Assembly (NCBI GenBank): GCA_036768485.1
Contig: JAVLUZ010000572.1
Coordinates: forward strand, 372,001-436,000
Source: Mermis nigrescens
Taxonomy: Eukaryota > Nematoda > Enoplea > Mermithida > Mermithidae
Direction of reading: 5' to 3'
DNA: 64,000 nt
Both the position numbers and the translations under genes were made by a program. Of the stretch, positions 54,842 to 64,000 are shown piece after piece. The notes beneath the pieces are model-generated. The model ran no database searches. It saw only the letters and a program-made list of their open reading frames with translations, and had not been told where the DNA came from. Positions within the stretch are counted from its first letter, which is position 1, and every line of letters begins with the position of its first letter.

Positions 54842-55120
54842 ATGAAATTTTATGGACATAAAATTTGCCTTTATCAAAACAGTGTTGAGGACATAAATCA
54901 GGTAAAATCTCTGATTGACTCTTATGCTGATGGTCACAATCTAGTGTCATCTGATGTTACTCGCATCTTTCGTGATGGTCCCATTCACGAAAATCGCATT
55001 CAATTTGTCAAAGTTTGCCTGACTTCGGCTCAGGCAAGGCATCGCTTTATCTCACTGATTAATAAGACAGTCCGTGTCCAATCCAAAGGCCCACTTTCGC
55101 ATCTATGTTGCTCGTCCTGA
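54842..55120 (+). pseudogene. LINE ORF1 fragment
   Basis: 92 residues including 'VTRIFRDGPIHENRIQFVKV' and 'SAQARHRFISLINK'. The layout resembles the ORF1 C-terminal region of the LINE at 59251-59730 ('LVSIRRSGPVIVS', 'SEQSKAELIRCVSKF'). The assignment comes from position and this resemblance. Confidence 0.6.
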
Positions 55121-56755
55121 TCCTATCCTTTCTACAATGAAAACGGCAACACGAACTGGTTTATGAGCTGAATGATCGCAAATCTCGAGGTGAACAAGGA
55201 TTATGCATCGATTTTCGTGCTGATTGCGTTAAATGTAAACCTAATGTAAATACTAATAGCCCGCGACTTGCTCATTAGGTATCCGCGCCCCAAGATTATT
55301 TAAAATTTCAATGTTTTTATGCTAATGCTTGAAGTCTTTTGAACAAACTTAGCAACTTACATTTTTTGCTGAATGAAGAAAGTTTTGATGTTTCTATTTT
55401 TTCTGAAACATGGTTTCATATTGATATTTCCGATGGATTGTTGTCCCCTGGTAAAAATTATCGCATTTTCCACTGTGATCGAAACTGTAAACGTGGTGGG
55501 GGTGTAGCTTTATTTCTTAAAACTTCTTTTAATGCTATTCAAATAAATCCTCCACCCGCTTTTAAAGCTCCCAAAAATTCTAATAACTGATATTTTTGAT
55601 TCTAATAGAAAGATCAGATTTATTTTGGTTCACCGACCCCCTGATTTTGATCTAGCTTATGCTGAAATTTTATGTAGATGTATTGAATGGGCTTGTTCTG
55701 TTCCTGTCCTTTTGTAATCTTAGGAGATTTTAATTTGCCAAAAATCAATTGGTGGATAAGTTCGGTTCCTACAGATAATCTAAATACCCTATTTTTTGAC
55801 ACACTTTTGGGCACTGGTTTGCATCAATTAATAACAGAAAATACCATGAAAAAATATACTAGATCTTCTCTTTGCATCTGATCAAATTTCTAACGTAAAA
55901 GTTGATATTCCTTTTTCTAATAGTGATCATAATTCAATTATATTTGATTGTCTTTTGATGCCAGTCTGTAATCCTAGATCATCTTTTTTTTTTAACTTTT
56001 TGTAAAGCTGATTTTGATGCATTAGGTCTAGCACTGTCTCATATTTCTCGGCCTGATCTTTTTGATACCTGTTCTAATGTAAATGATATGTATAATTTGT
56101 TTGTTGGAGTGCTTCACTCTTTAATGTATGCATTTGTCCCATTAACTCACCCCAAGCCCACGAAACGTAAATATCCCAAACTAATTAAAAGAATGTTAAC
56201 TAAAAAACATATCCTTCGGAAGAAACATAAAAGTTTATCACTCCACCGATACAAAAATCAAATATAAATCTTTTTGTGGAAAATTGGATTTTGAAATTAA
56301 AAAATTTCTCTGCTTCTGAAGGAATTAATCTTCTTCGACAAAAGTTTAAAATCAATTTATGAATTTGTCAATAATCGGTTGAATAATCATCGCTCTTTTC
56401 CACCTCTTTTTCTTATGACCACAAAATCGTTTTTGATCCTTTAGAAAAGGTAAATTTGTTTAATAACTACTTTTCTTCTGTTTTTTTCTGTTGATAATAA
56501 TCATCTTCCTTTTTTAGATTCGATGACTGGTTTTGCTTTGCAAACCATTCATTTTGACGCTTGGAACGTGCAACTGGTTCTAAATCAAATAAAAGGTTCT
56601 TTTTCTATTGGTCCCAATGGATTCTGTCATTTTTCTTGAAAAACTTTCAAATTATCTTGCTGAGCCTTTAGCTAGTATCTTTAATGTTACTTTTTTGACT
56701 AGCACTATCCCCAATTTATGGAAATAGGCAAATGTAACCCCAGTCTTTAAAAAAG

Positions 56756-57202
56756 GTGGCGCCGGCTTTAGTGAGTAATTACAGGCCGATTTCTATTTAC
56801 TGCTCATCAAGTAAAATCATGGAAAATTTGATTAATTCAAAAATTGTCGATTTTCTCACTACAAACAGACTCTTATCTTCTTCTCAGTTTGGTTTTCAAA
56901 AATCAAAGTCTTGTGAATTACAACTACTTAAATGTAAACACAGTTGGACGGTATCTTTGAGTAATAGGACTCCTGTCGATGTAGTTTACATCGACTTTTC
57001 TGAAGCTTTCGATAAAATCCTGTTATCTAAGCTTTTATATAAGCTCTCAAAATATGGAATAAAAGGTATACTTTTTAATTGGCTTGATTCCTTTTTACAT
57101 GGTCGGTCTCAGCGTGTTTGTATTGACGGAGTTTTTTCTGATTTCATGCCTGTTGGCAGTGGTGTCCCCAAGGTAGTTGAATTAGTCCTACTTTATTCTT
57201 AA
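56756..57202 (+). pseudogene. LINE reverse transcriptase fragment
   Basis: 148 residues: 'SNYRPISIYCSSSKIMENLI', 'SQFGFQKSKSCELQLLKC', 'VDVVYIDFSEAFDKI' (RT motif with the first catalytic Asp), and 'FNWLDSFLHGRSQRVC'. The frame is lost just after 'GSGVP', before the ADD motif, which lies in another frame at 57254. Confidence 0.93.
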
Positions 57203-58254
57203 TTTATGTTAATGACCTATGTAATTTGATTGAATATAGTAAAATTTACCTGTTTGCCGATGATGTCAAAATCTTTGGTCCATCTTCTGATTATCATTTA
57301 ATACAAAAAGATCTGGACAATATTTATATTTTGGTCTATAAATTGGCAACTTCCCGTTGCTTCGGAAAAATGTGCAGTTTTACATCTTGGTAAAAATAAT
57401 CCAAAAAAGCTTTATTCTTTGAATAATATAAATATTCCAAATGATATTTGTTCCGTTCATGATCTGGGTGTTTATATTTCCAACAATCTCAATTGTGAGG
57501 AACATTTAAATCACATAATTAAAAAAAACTGTTTCTCGTTGTTTTCTAATACACAAAGCTTTTCTTTCTTGTGATAAAGAAATTTTAGTTAGGGCTTATA
57601 CTACTTATGTAAGACCTATGCTTGAGTATGCTGTTTCTGTTTGGAATCCATATTATGCAAATGATATAAATCGTCTTGAAAAATGTTCAGCATAAATTTA
57701 CTAAACGTCTTTTTGGTTTTAATAGCAATTTATCCTATCTTGAACGCCTAAAGCTTCTTAAACTGCCTCCTTTAGAACTTCGCCGTCTTCACATATGTCT
57801 ATGTCTCATGTATCAAATTATTAATGGTTTATCTTGTATTGATGCTAATGAATTCTTCATTTTTAGTCAAGGCACTACCCGATCAGTTAACAGTCGTAAA
57901 CTTACGCTACCAGTTGTCCGTTCAAATGCTCACCTCAACGACTTTTCGCAACGATACCCGAAAAATCTGGAACTCCTTACCTGATCAAATTGTCTCTTCT
58001 CCCAAAATCGGTTTGTTCAAAAAAGAGCTCCTAAAACATTGATTTTACAAATTTATTGTTGGGGTATACCTAGTTGTATCACTTTCGTGATCTGTGTATG
58101 TCCTTTTGTTCAGTCGCTATTTTATCATGTATTTGCGTTTTATCAATTTTCGTGTATTTTTCTGACAATAAACACTTTCTTCTTTCTTCTTCTTCTTCTA
58201 CAGGCAGATGCAAAAATAATGGAAGACTAATGCTGCACCACAAAGTATAACATT

Positions 58255-58548
58255 TTATTCAACATCAACAGCTGACAAACATTCAATAACAGATTCCTGA
58301 TCTTCATCAGGAGCTACATTTTTGGTCATGTAAATAGAATCCGTAAAGTGCAACAACATCTGTTTTGATGGCTTAAAGCTAGAATTTTTCAGATTCAGAA
58401 ATTCAGAAATCTTTTCCCAATCCTTACGATAGGCCTGAACAAATTTGCTCCGTTTTCGTGCTGTGGTTTCAATTTCACCGCTGGATTCGCCTGAGCTAAC
58501 ATTTACAATGGCAGTTTCTTTCGACATAGGAAATTTAAATAATGACAT
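58255..58548 (-). CDS. Small intact frame resembling a hAT transposase N-terminus
   Basis: 97 codons from ATG to stop. After a polar start the residues 'RKRSKFVQAYRKDWEKISEF' resemble the 'KYRxEWEKxPEFxxWL' segment found near the N-terminus of several hAT transposases. The rest has no catalytic motif. An AATAAA signal overlaps the region just after the stop (about 58250). It lies between the two LINEs in the host hAT, so it may be its leftover gene, shortened to a small protein. Whether it is expressed is unknown. Confidence 0.45.
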   Translation of the reverse strand: MSLFKFPMSKETAIVNVSSGESSGEIETTARKRSKFVQAYRKDWEKISEFLNLKNSSFKPSKQMLLHFTDSIYMTKNVAPDEDQESVIECLSAVDVE

Positions 58549-58847
58549 GTATCTACACTAATATATTATACAAAGGCACTAATCGGCTATCCTGAACAGA
58601 GAACAGATAATTTTACATATACTGCTCAAGGGCCTCAGCTAAAGGGGTCGCATTGTTTACAATACATATTATTCGAAAAAACAGTTTCTGTGCTCAAAAC
58701 AGTGACCGCCAATTTTCAGTTGCACTTACATCATCGTGTCTTTTGAAAAAATAAATAATACTAATTGTATGTACTTCAGTAGCAAGCAAATCCTTACGTT
58801 TTGAAATCCTTACGTTTTACCCAAGTTATCAAGGTGCCGAAATTATT

Positions 58848-59235
58848 TTGACCTCATTAGAGGAACGCTCTGATACAATATTCATTCAATGGCCGAAAAA
58901 ACGAGCTAGTGATCCAAAATTCGATCTCGAGTCGTGCGGCAAGTGCAGAGGTCATGTGGACGACGATGCAAAGGCGCTTCGCTGGGCGATTTTTGCGACA
59001 AGTGGTTCCACGCTGGTTGCCTTGGCCTGACAGACGTTCAGTTCAACGTTATGGCCGATTTGGATCAATTGTATTTTGCCCCATCTGTTTGCCGATGGGG
59101 AAACACATGTTTTCGCTCGAATCTAAGCTCACCAGCTTGGAAAAACGGTTCGCTTCATTTCGAATCTACAGTTACAAGTCGTCTCGACAAGCTGGCTGAT
59201 CTGGTCACAAAAATCCTGCTACGAACAATCTAGCC
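58848..59235 (+). pseudogene. LINE ORF1, PHD-finger part, frameshifted
   Basis: A zinc-finger-like pattern is split over frames: 'LESCGKCRGHVDDDAKALR' in one frame and 'FCDKWFHAGCLGLTDVQFNV' in the next, the latter with the W-x-H-x-x-C of a PHD finger. PHD-like fingers occur in ORF1 of some CR1-group LINEs. Frame changes near 58985 and after 59060 break it. Confidence 0.75.
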
Positions 59236-59250
59236 GCTGTCCATCCACCG

Positions 59251-59730
59251 ATGGATCTCAACAAGATGGTCATTAGTGCTGTTCGTGATACGATGGAAGC
59301 CAAGTCAAAAAAGACCACTGTCGTCCTGGAAAACTTCGCTCCGATCAATCAAGACGAGAAATTGGATGATGATGTCAAGCGTTTTGCCTCACAGACCGGT
59401 TTTGACACGACAAAACTCGTCAGCATCCGTCGGTCGGGCCCTGTCATCGTCTCGAGGAAGGACAATTGCGATTTGCCACGGATCCTTAAGGTAAAGTGTG
59501 ATTCCGAACAATCAAAGGCCGAATTGATCCGTTGCGTTTCAAAATTTTCTGATCGAGGCCGTCAATCGAAGGTCTATGCTAGACCTGATCGCACTTGGCA
59601 ACAGCGCGAAACCCTTCGCCATTTGAACGCTGAATTGGCTGAAAAACAGGATTCGGGCGAGATGAATTGGTTCATCAATCGTAATTCTTATGAGTTGAAG
59701 CAGTTTAAGCGTCTTTTGCCTCGCCCTTAG
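59251..59730 (+). CDS. LINE ORF1 C-terminal part
   Basis: 159 codons, open to the stop at 59728. 'VVLENFAPINQDEKLDDDVK' and 'LPRILKVKCDSEQSKAEL' suggest a nucleic-acid-binding (RRM-like) fold of the sort seen in other LINE ORF1 proteins. 'YARPDRTWQQRETLRHLNAE' is basic and likely binds RNA; this is inference. The first ATG may not be the real start because the PHD part upstream is in another frame. It overlaps the open region of ORF2. Confidence 0.75.
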   Translation: MDLNKMVISAVRDTMEAKSKKTTVVLENFAPINQDEKLDDDVKRFASQTGFDTTKLVSIRRSGPVIVSRKDNCDLPRILKVKCDSEQSKAELIRCVSKFSDRGRQSKVYARPDRTWQQRETLRHLNAELAEKQDSGEMNWFINRNSYELKQFKRLLPRP

Positions 59731-61685
59731 GGAGTTCACGCCCTACTGTTCCTGTTAAAAAGCTAAATTCTAAGAAAATCAATATCAACTGTGTTTTATT
59801 TAATGCTAGAAGTTTGCAAAATAAGATATCTGAATTTCATGCTCTACTTTCTTCAGAACGTAATGATTTAGTGTTTGTCTCTGAGACATGGTTGCATGAT
59901 CATATTTCTGATGGCCTTATTTGTCCATATGCAACTTATTCTGTTCACAGATGTGACAGAATTGGCTATAGGGGAGGAGGTGTCGCACTCTTTTTCAAGA
60001 AGTCCCTAAAAATCAACAATGTTTCTATTGTGGAAGAATTCTTGTGTCCTGAAGTATTAGTTTGTGATTTTCACTTGTGTAAAAAATCTGTCAGATTCAT
60101 AATGTGTTATCGTCCACCCCAATATGACTCAGAAATCGCTAATAAGTTAAGTAAATTATTTGAACATTATGTCGAAAATGCTCAAAATTGTATCCTACTA
60201 GGTGATTTTAATTTGCCTGATTTGAATTTGAATATTATTTCTGCTTATAGAAACCCTGTGACACAAGTATTTTATGATTGTTTTGTCAATCTTGGTCTTA
60301 TACAATTATCTTTTGATCCAAATAGAGATGAAAATATTCTTGATCTAATTTTGTGTACTTCCAGCAATCTTGTCTTCAATGTATTAACTACTGAACCTTT
60401 CTCTAATAGTGATCATTGTAGCATTGAGTTCAGTTTACCTGCGTCTGTAGTACCCAACCAAACTTCCCTTGAGTATGACTTTAGAAAAGCGGACTATGCA
60501 TCTATCGAGATTTTTTTAGCCTCTATCGATTGGCACCTCTGTTTTACCCATTGCATTAGCATTAACGATTTTTATGTTGTTTTTCTTGACATAATTAATG
60601 AGGCTATATATCGATACGTTCCCTTTAAGCATACTGTGCATAAAAAATCACTGCCAAAGTTGTGTCGTAAATTGCAAGTAATTAAAAAGGAACTTTGGGA
60701 AAAGTATAAAAAGAGTCGTTGCCCTGTTATTTTAAGCAAGTATAAGAAGATTACTAAAGAAATTAAATTTGCTTTGAAAGATCTTTTCACGAGGGAGGAA
60801 CATAAGCTTTTAAATTCTCGAAATGTAAAAAATTTTTATTCTTTCGTAAATGACCGGTTAAGAAAGACAAAGTCAGCTTCAATATTAATGTGTGATGGTA
60901 GGATGATAGATAATGATTTTGAAAAAGCTAATGCTTACAACTCTTTTTTTGCGAGTAATTTTGTTATTGACGATCTTGTTTCTCCCCATTTCGCAAACAG
61001 AGTCAAAAGTGATGCTCATCCTCTTTCTGTAAAATTTGATGTTCTGACTATTTCTGAATCCATAAGTAGGCTTAAGCCCACTTTGTCGCTTGGCCCCGAT
61101 GGCTTGTGTGCATATTTTATTAAAAAGTTGAAAACAGTGTTGCTCTCACCTTTAGAAACCATCTTCAACGTTTCTTATCAAAGTGGAAAGATACCCGATT
61201 TTTGGCGAAAAGCTGTTGTGATCCCAGTTCATAAAAAGGGGGATATGTCATCAGTTGATAACTATCGTCCAATTTCCTTATGTTGTGTTTCTTGTAAATT
61301 AATGGAATCTATAATGAACATGTCCTTGCTTTCTTATCTAGAGAAGCAAAATCTGCTAAGTGAAAAACAGTTTGGTTTTAGAAAAAATAGATCATGTGCG
61401 TTACAACTTGTTGAGTGCAAAAATCAGTGGACCAAATTTCTAGATGAGGGAATTCCTGTTGACATTGTCTACATTGACTTTTGTAAGGCTTTTGATACCG
61501 TGTCACACAAAAAACTGCTAATTAAGTTGGCATCTTATGGACTGAACAAACTCTCTTTTAATTGGATCGAAAATTTCTTGACTAATAGATCCCAAGTCGT
61601 TAAAATTAAAAATTCTTTATCTGATTCCATTCCTGTTACCAGTGGCGTGCCCCAGGGTAGTATACTAGGTCCCACACTTTTTTAA
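59731..61685 (+). pseudogene. LINE ORF2: endonuclease and most of the reverse transcriptase
   Basis: The frame is open from at least 59731, with no early ATG, to a stop at 61685. Endonuclease motifs: 'FNARSLQNKISEFHALL', 'VSETWLHDHISDGL', 'ILLGDFNLPDLNL', 'NSDHCSIEF'. Reverse transcriptase: 'PVHKKGDMSSVDNYRPISL', 'EKQFGFRKNRSCALQL', 'VDIVYIDFCKAFDTVSHKKL' and 'TSGVPQGSILGPTLF'. The stop lies one base out of frame at a T-run, just before the ADD motif. ORF1's stop overlaps this frame, so translation may depend on reinitiation or frameshifting. Confidence 0.92.
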
Positions 61686-62542
61686 TCTTCATTAACGACT
61701 TATGTGAAATGCGCCAAAACAGTAATTTTACTTTGTTTGCTGACGATATCAAACTTTGGAATCTATCATCCAATTTCATGACACTTCAAGCTGACATAAA
61801 TTATGTGCATGAGTGGGCCAATACATGGCAATTAAAAATATCAGTTAATAAATGTTTAGTTCTATATCTGGGTAGTTCAAACCCTAGGCATTCTTATCAC
61901 ATAAATGATTTCTATCTTTCTACTGACACACTTTGTGTAAAAGATTTGGGTGTTTTTCTGAATTCTAATTTATCGTCCAGATCTCATTGTGAATATATTG
62001 TGAAAAAAGGCATGCAGTTAAGCAATCTGATCTTGCGTAGTTTTATTTCTAAAGATAGATTATTACTTGTTAAGGCCTTCATTACTTACGTTCGACCAGT
62101 GCTTGAATTTTGCTGTGTTTTGTGGAGTCCTTACCTGCTGTGTGATATCACCTCCGTCGAACGGGTTCAAAGAAGGTTTACGAAACGAATTTTTAGTGAT
62201 AAAAATTTGACATATGCTGAAAGATTACACGAACTTGGTCTGGACACTCTTGAGCTAAGACGCCTCCATAACGACCTAACATTAGCCTTTTCTATTATCA
62301 AATGTAAAGCTCTTCCTTTCAAGGATTTCTTCACAATTAATTTAAATTCTAATCGAGCAGCAAATTCTTGTAAACTTCTCGTCAATCATGTAAATAAAAA
62401 TTGCAGAAAATTTGATTTTTGTAATCGAATAATTCCTATCTGGAACTCTCTACCTGAACAGATTATAAGTGCTCCAAATAGACACGTTTTTCTGACTAAA
62501 CTTAAAAGATTAAACCTTTCTAAATTTCTTAAAGGGGCGTAA
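61686..62542 (+). pseudogene. LINE ORF2, end of the reverse transcriptase and C-terminus
   Basis: It continues ORF2 in the neighbouring frame. 'FTLFADDIKLWN' carries the two catalytic aspartates. 'VKDLGVFLNSNLSSRSHCEY' and 'VRPVLEFCCVLWSPYL' are the conserved post-RT region, with a terminal 'RIIPIWNSLPEQIISAPN'. It ends at a normal stop at 62540-62542. With the previous frame this makes a complete ORF2 except for one base. Confidence 0.92.
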
Positions 62543-62681
62543 GTAAGAGCAGTTTTTTCTATTGCCTTTACGTTTACCCTGCTTCGTCATACTTAATTTG
62601 TTTTGTCTTTCATGTATTTTCATTTTCGTTCATTCGTCCTATCCATGTATGTTAATATTTTCTTTTGACTTAGCGAATAAA

Positions 62682-62701
62682 TTGTTGTTGTTGTTGTTGT
62701 T
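62682..62701 (+). repeat. (TTG)n tail of the LINE
   Basis: Six or seven TTG units after 'GCGAATAAA'. A short microsatellite tail instead of poly(A) is usual in the CR1 group. Confidence 0.85.
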
Positions 62702-62810
62702 ATATCAAAGAAAATGTTTATAGGCGCTTTGCAAACGTCTATGAAACTGATAAAAACAATTAGACGGTGTGTAAAGCTATGTATTTCTGCACTTCGTGAT
62801 ATTAAGTGAA

Positions 62811-62837
62811 TAAATGAATGAATGAATGAATGAATGA
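62811..62837 (+). repeat. (TGAA)n microsatellite
   Basis: Six units of TGAA (GAATGAATGAATGAATGAAT), close to the LINE 3' end. Confidence 0.9.
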
Positions 62838-63478
62838 TTCTACGGCAGCACGAAACTTATTTGGATATAGTATAGTTATAACTTAACACTTAGGTAGGTC
62901 TTAATTATGAACGAAATAAATTCTTAATGTGAAACAACTAACTAAGTACAGTAAGTACAGTAAGAAGGTTAATGTATGATAATCATTATAACTTGCTGTT
63001 TAAGTTTTGAAAATTCTCCTGAATTCTCCTAGATTTTCAGGATTCTCCTGAATTCTCCTGACATTTTAAAATTCTCCTGCATTCTCCTGCATGTTTACAA
63101 TTTCTCCTGAAATTTCTCCTGAAAAGCCCATTCTCCTGCTCCTGCTCCTGAAAATTTTAGATTCTCCTGAATTCAGAGAGATTCTCCTGCACCTGGCAAC
63201 CCTGGTCTTGAGAATAAAAATAAAGGGTGGCGTGGCAATGTTCAATGCAAAATGTACAGTAAATCACGTTAAAACTTAATTGAGTGAATTGACAAAACTG
63301 CTCCTAATATCTGAGGTATCATGCACAATTTATTTTAACATAAACTTACGGTATTTTCTCAAGTTTAAATCACATAAGGAATAAGACTTATAGTTTGATG
63401 CAGTCTTGCAGCTCGAGAGAAAGGTCATATAACATAATTAAGAGTTTAAGAGTAAAACAAAACAGCGCGGGTAGATAC

Positions 63479-63741
63479 ACACACCCCGGGCGTGGGTTGG
63501 TGTGGGGTACGCCCCCCCCAGAAACCAAAATACCCCCCCAGAAATCAAAATACCCCCCCAGAATTCAATTTTTGAAAATTTTTTTCGTTTTTTTCCACAA
63601 TTTTTTGATGCCAATGGATAGTGCTTGATGAGAAACGTCGAAAAATGGTGTTTTTATCGCCATACCACCATTTTTAAGGCCATTTTTTCGACCTTCAAAA
63701 AAAATCTTGCACCCCCAGAATTTTCTTGCTGCCCACGTATG
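63479..63741. mobile_element. Family B MITE with perfect TSD
   Basis: Ends ACACACCCCGGGCG and 'GCCCACGTATG', flanked by GTAGATAC at 63471-63478 and 63742-63749. The central 'GATGCCAATGGATAGTGCTT' block is conserved. Confidence 0.9.
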
Positions 63742-63756
63742 GTAGATACCACACAT

Positions 63757-64000
63757 GGGCGTGGGGGGACAAATTTTATATCGCTTTTTAAGTAGAAAAT
63801 TTTAATGACCTTCAGTATACGGCTAAAAATGACAGTACGAAAACACTAGGGATAAAAGTTGCCCTTCCTTTTGAGAGGGGTATCCGACGCATGACGGAGT
63901 TTGACCGACCAGTTTCTAAGATGATTTTGCTCAGTTTATTCTACTTTATTTAGCTTTAATCGCTTGATTCATTCCATGTATTTGACCGCATTTGATTCTT
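63757..64000. other. No gene recognised
   Basis: Starts with another CACATGGGCGTGGGG repeat edge, possibly the left end of a further family B or F copy that runs on unrecognised. No coding support. Confidence 0.4.

Larger units (their letters stand above)
54840..58200 (+). mobile_element. LINE (CR1/Jockey-like), degraded plus-strand copy
   Basis: An ORF1 remnant (54842-55120), endonuclease fragments (55339-55590, 'FSETWFHIDISDGL'; 'VILGDFNLPKINWW' near 55730), reverse transcriptase fragments (56756-57202; 'FADDVKIF' near 57254) and a C-terminal part (57676-57984) appear in order but in many frames. The 3' end has AATAAA and a (TTC)n tail at about 58167-58199. Confidence 0.92.
58836..62702 (+). 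mobile_element. LINE (CR1/Jockey-like), nearly intact copy
   Basis: ORF1 (PHD-like finger plus a conserved C-terminal part), then ORF2 with endonuclease and reverse transcriptase, followed by a 3' UTR and a (TTG)n tail at about 62682-62701. Damage is limited to frameshifts in ORF1 and one in ORF2. The 5' edge is approximate; a direct repeat TCCTTACGTTTT lies just upstream at 58791-58818. Confidence 0.93.
54525..63204 (-). mobile_element. hAT element (8.7 kb) carrying two LINEs, perfect TSD
   Basis: Ends CAGTGTTGCCAGGT and inverted CAGGGTTGCCAGGT are flanked by GTCTTGAG at 54517-54524 and 63205-63212. Both sides hold tandem ATTCTCCTG units (about 54550-54650 and 63010-63190). The interior has a 97-codon frame resembling a hAT transposase N-terminus and two LINE copies that account for most of the length. 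Confidence 0.92.

Overview
This window reads as nuclear DNA of an animal, most likely an arthropod and probably an insect; that placement is inference. It holds one recognisable cellular gene, split into many short phased exons, embedded in a very dense landscape of transposable elements. A 100-base run of N (13501-13600) marks an assembly gap.

The cellular gene is 3-hydroxymethyl-3-glutaryl-CoA lyase (HMGCL) on the minus strand. Eight coding exons between 40577 and 21121 join in phase into 319 residues ending at a stop. They are collinear with human HMGCL without an internal gap (human number = local number + 13), and every catalytic residue is present. Only the exon with the start codon was not found. 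The introns are filled with transposons.

Most of the rest is DNA-transposon debris with target-site duplications (TSDs) that can be read directly. Larger hAT-like elements with 8-bp TSDs lie at 6331-7519, 21551-25261, 36607-38681, 42545-43655, 48861-54482 (enclosing 48901-52638) and 54525-63204. Three short families without transposase, here called A (termini CAGTGTTTTTT), B (termini CATACGTGGGC/CACACCTGGGC) and C (termini CATACATG), also carry 8-bp TSDs. TA-flanked Tc1/mariner-type MITEs and foldbacks lie at 9173-9430, 9524-9778, 17273-17509 and 51733-52378. Several insertions are nested and can be ordered in time.

Retrotransposons: an LTR element at 10155-15080 (two LTRs of about 1.05 kb, a primer-binding site matching tRNA-Gln, a decayed gag, pol not seen) and three CR1/Jockey-like LINE copies (44765-47660 minus, 54840-58200 plus, 58836-62702 plus). 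The last LINE is nearly intact. tRNA-derived sequences lie near 28215, 48065 and 52790.

The most unusual signal is a 13-base hairpin, GGCGCGAAGCGCC, that recurs about two dozen times in families A and C and elsewhere. Its core GCGAAGC is the known hyperstable DNA mini-hairpin, and at least one copy has a paired stem change. Also notable are a perfect 173-bp inverted duplication (16591-16763 / 18115-18287) that carries a signal-peptide-like reading frame, and a palindrome-of-palindromes at 43784-44763.
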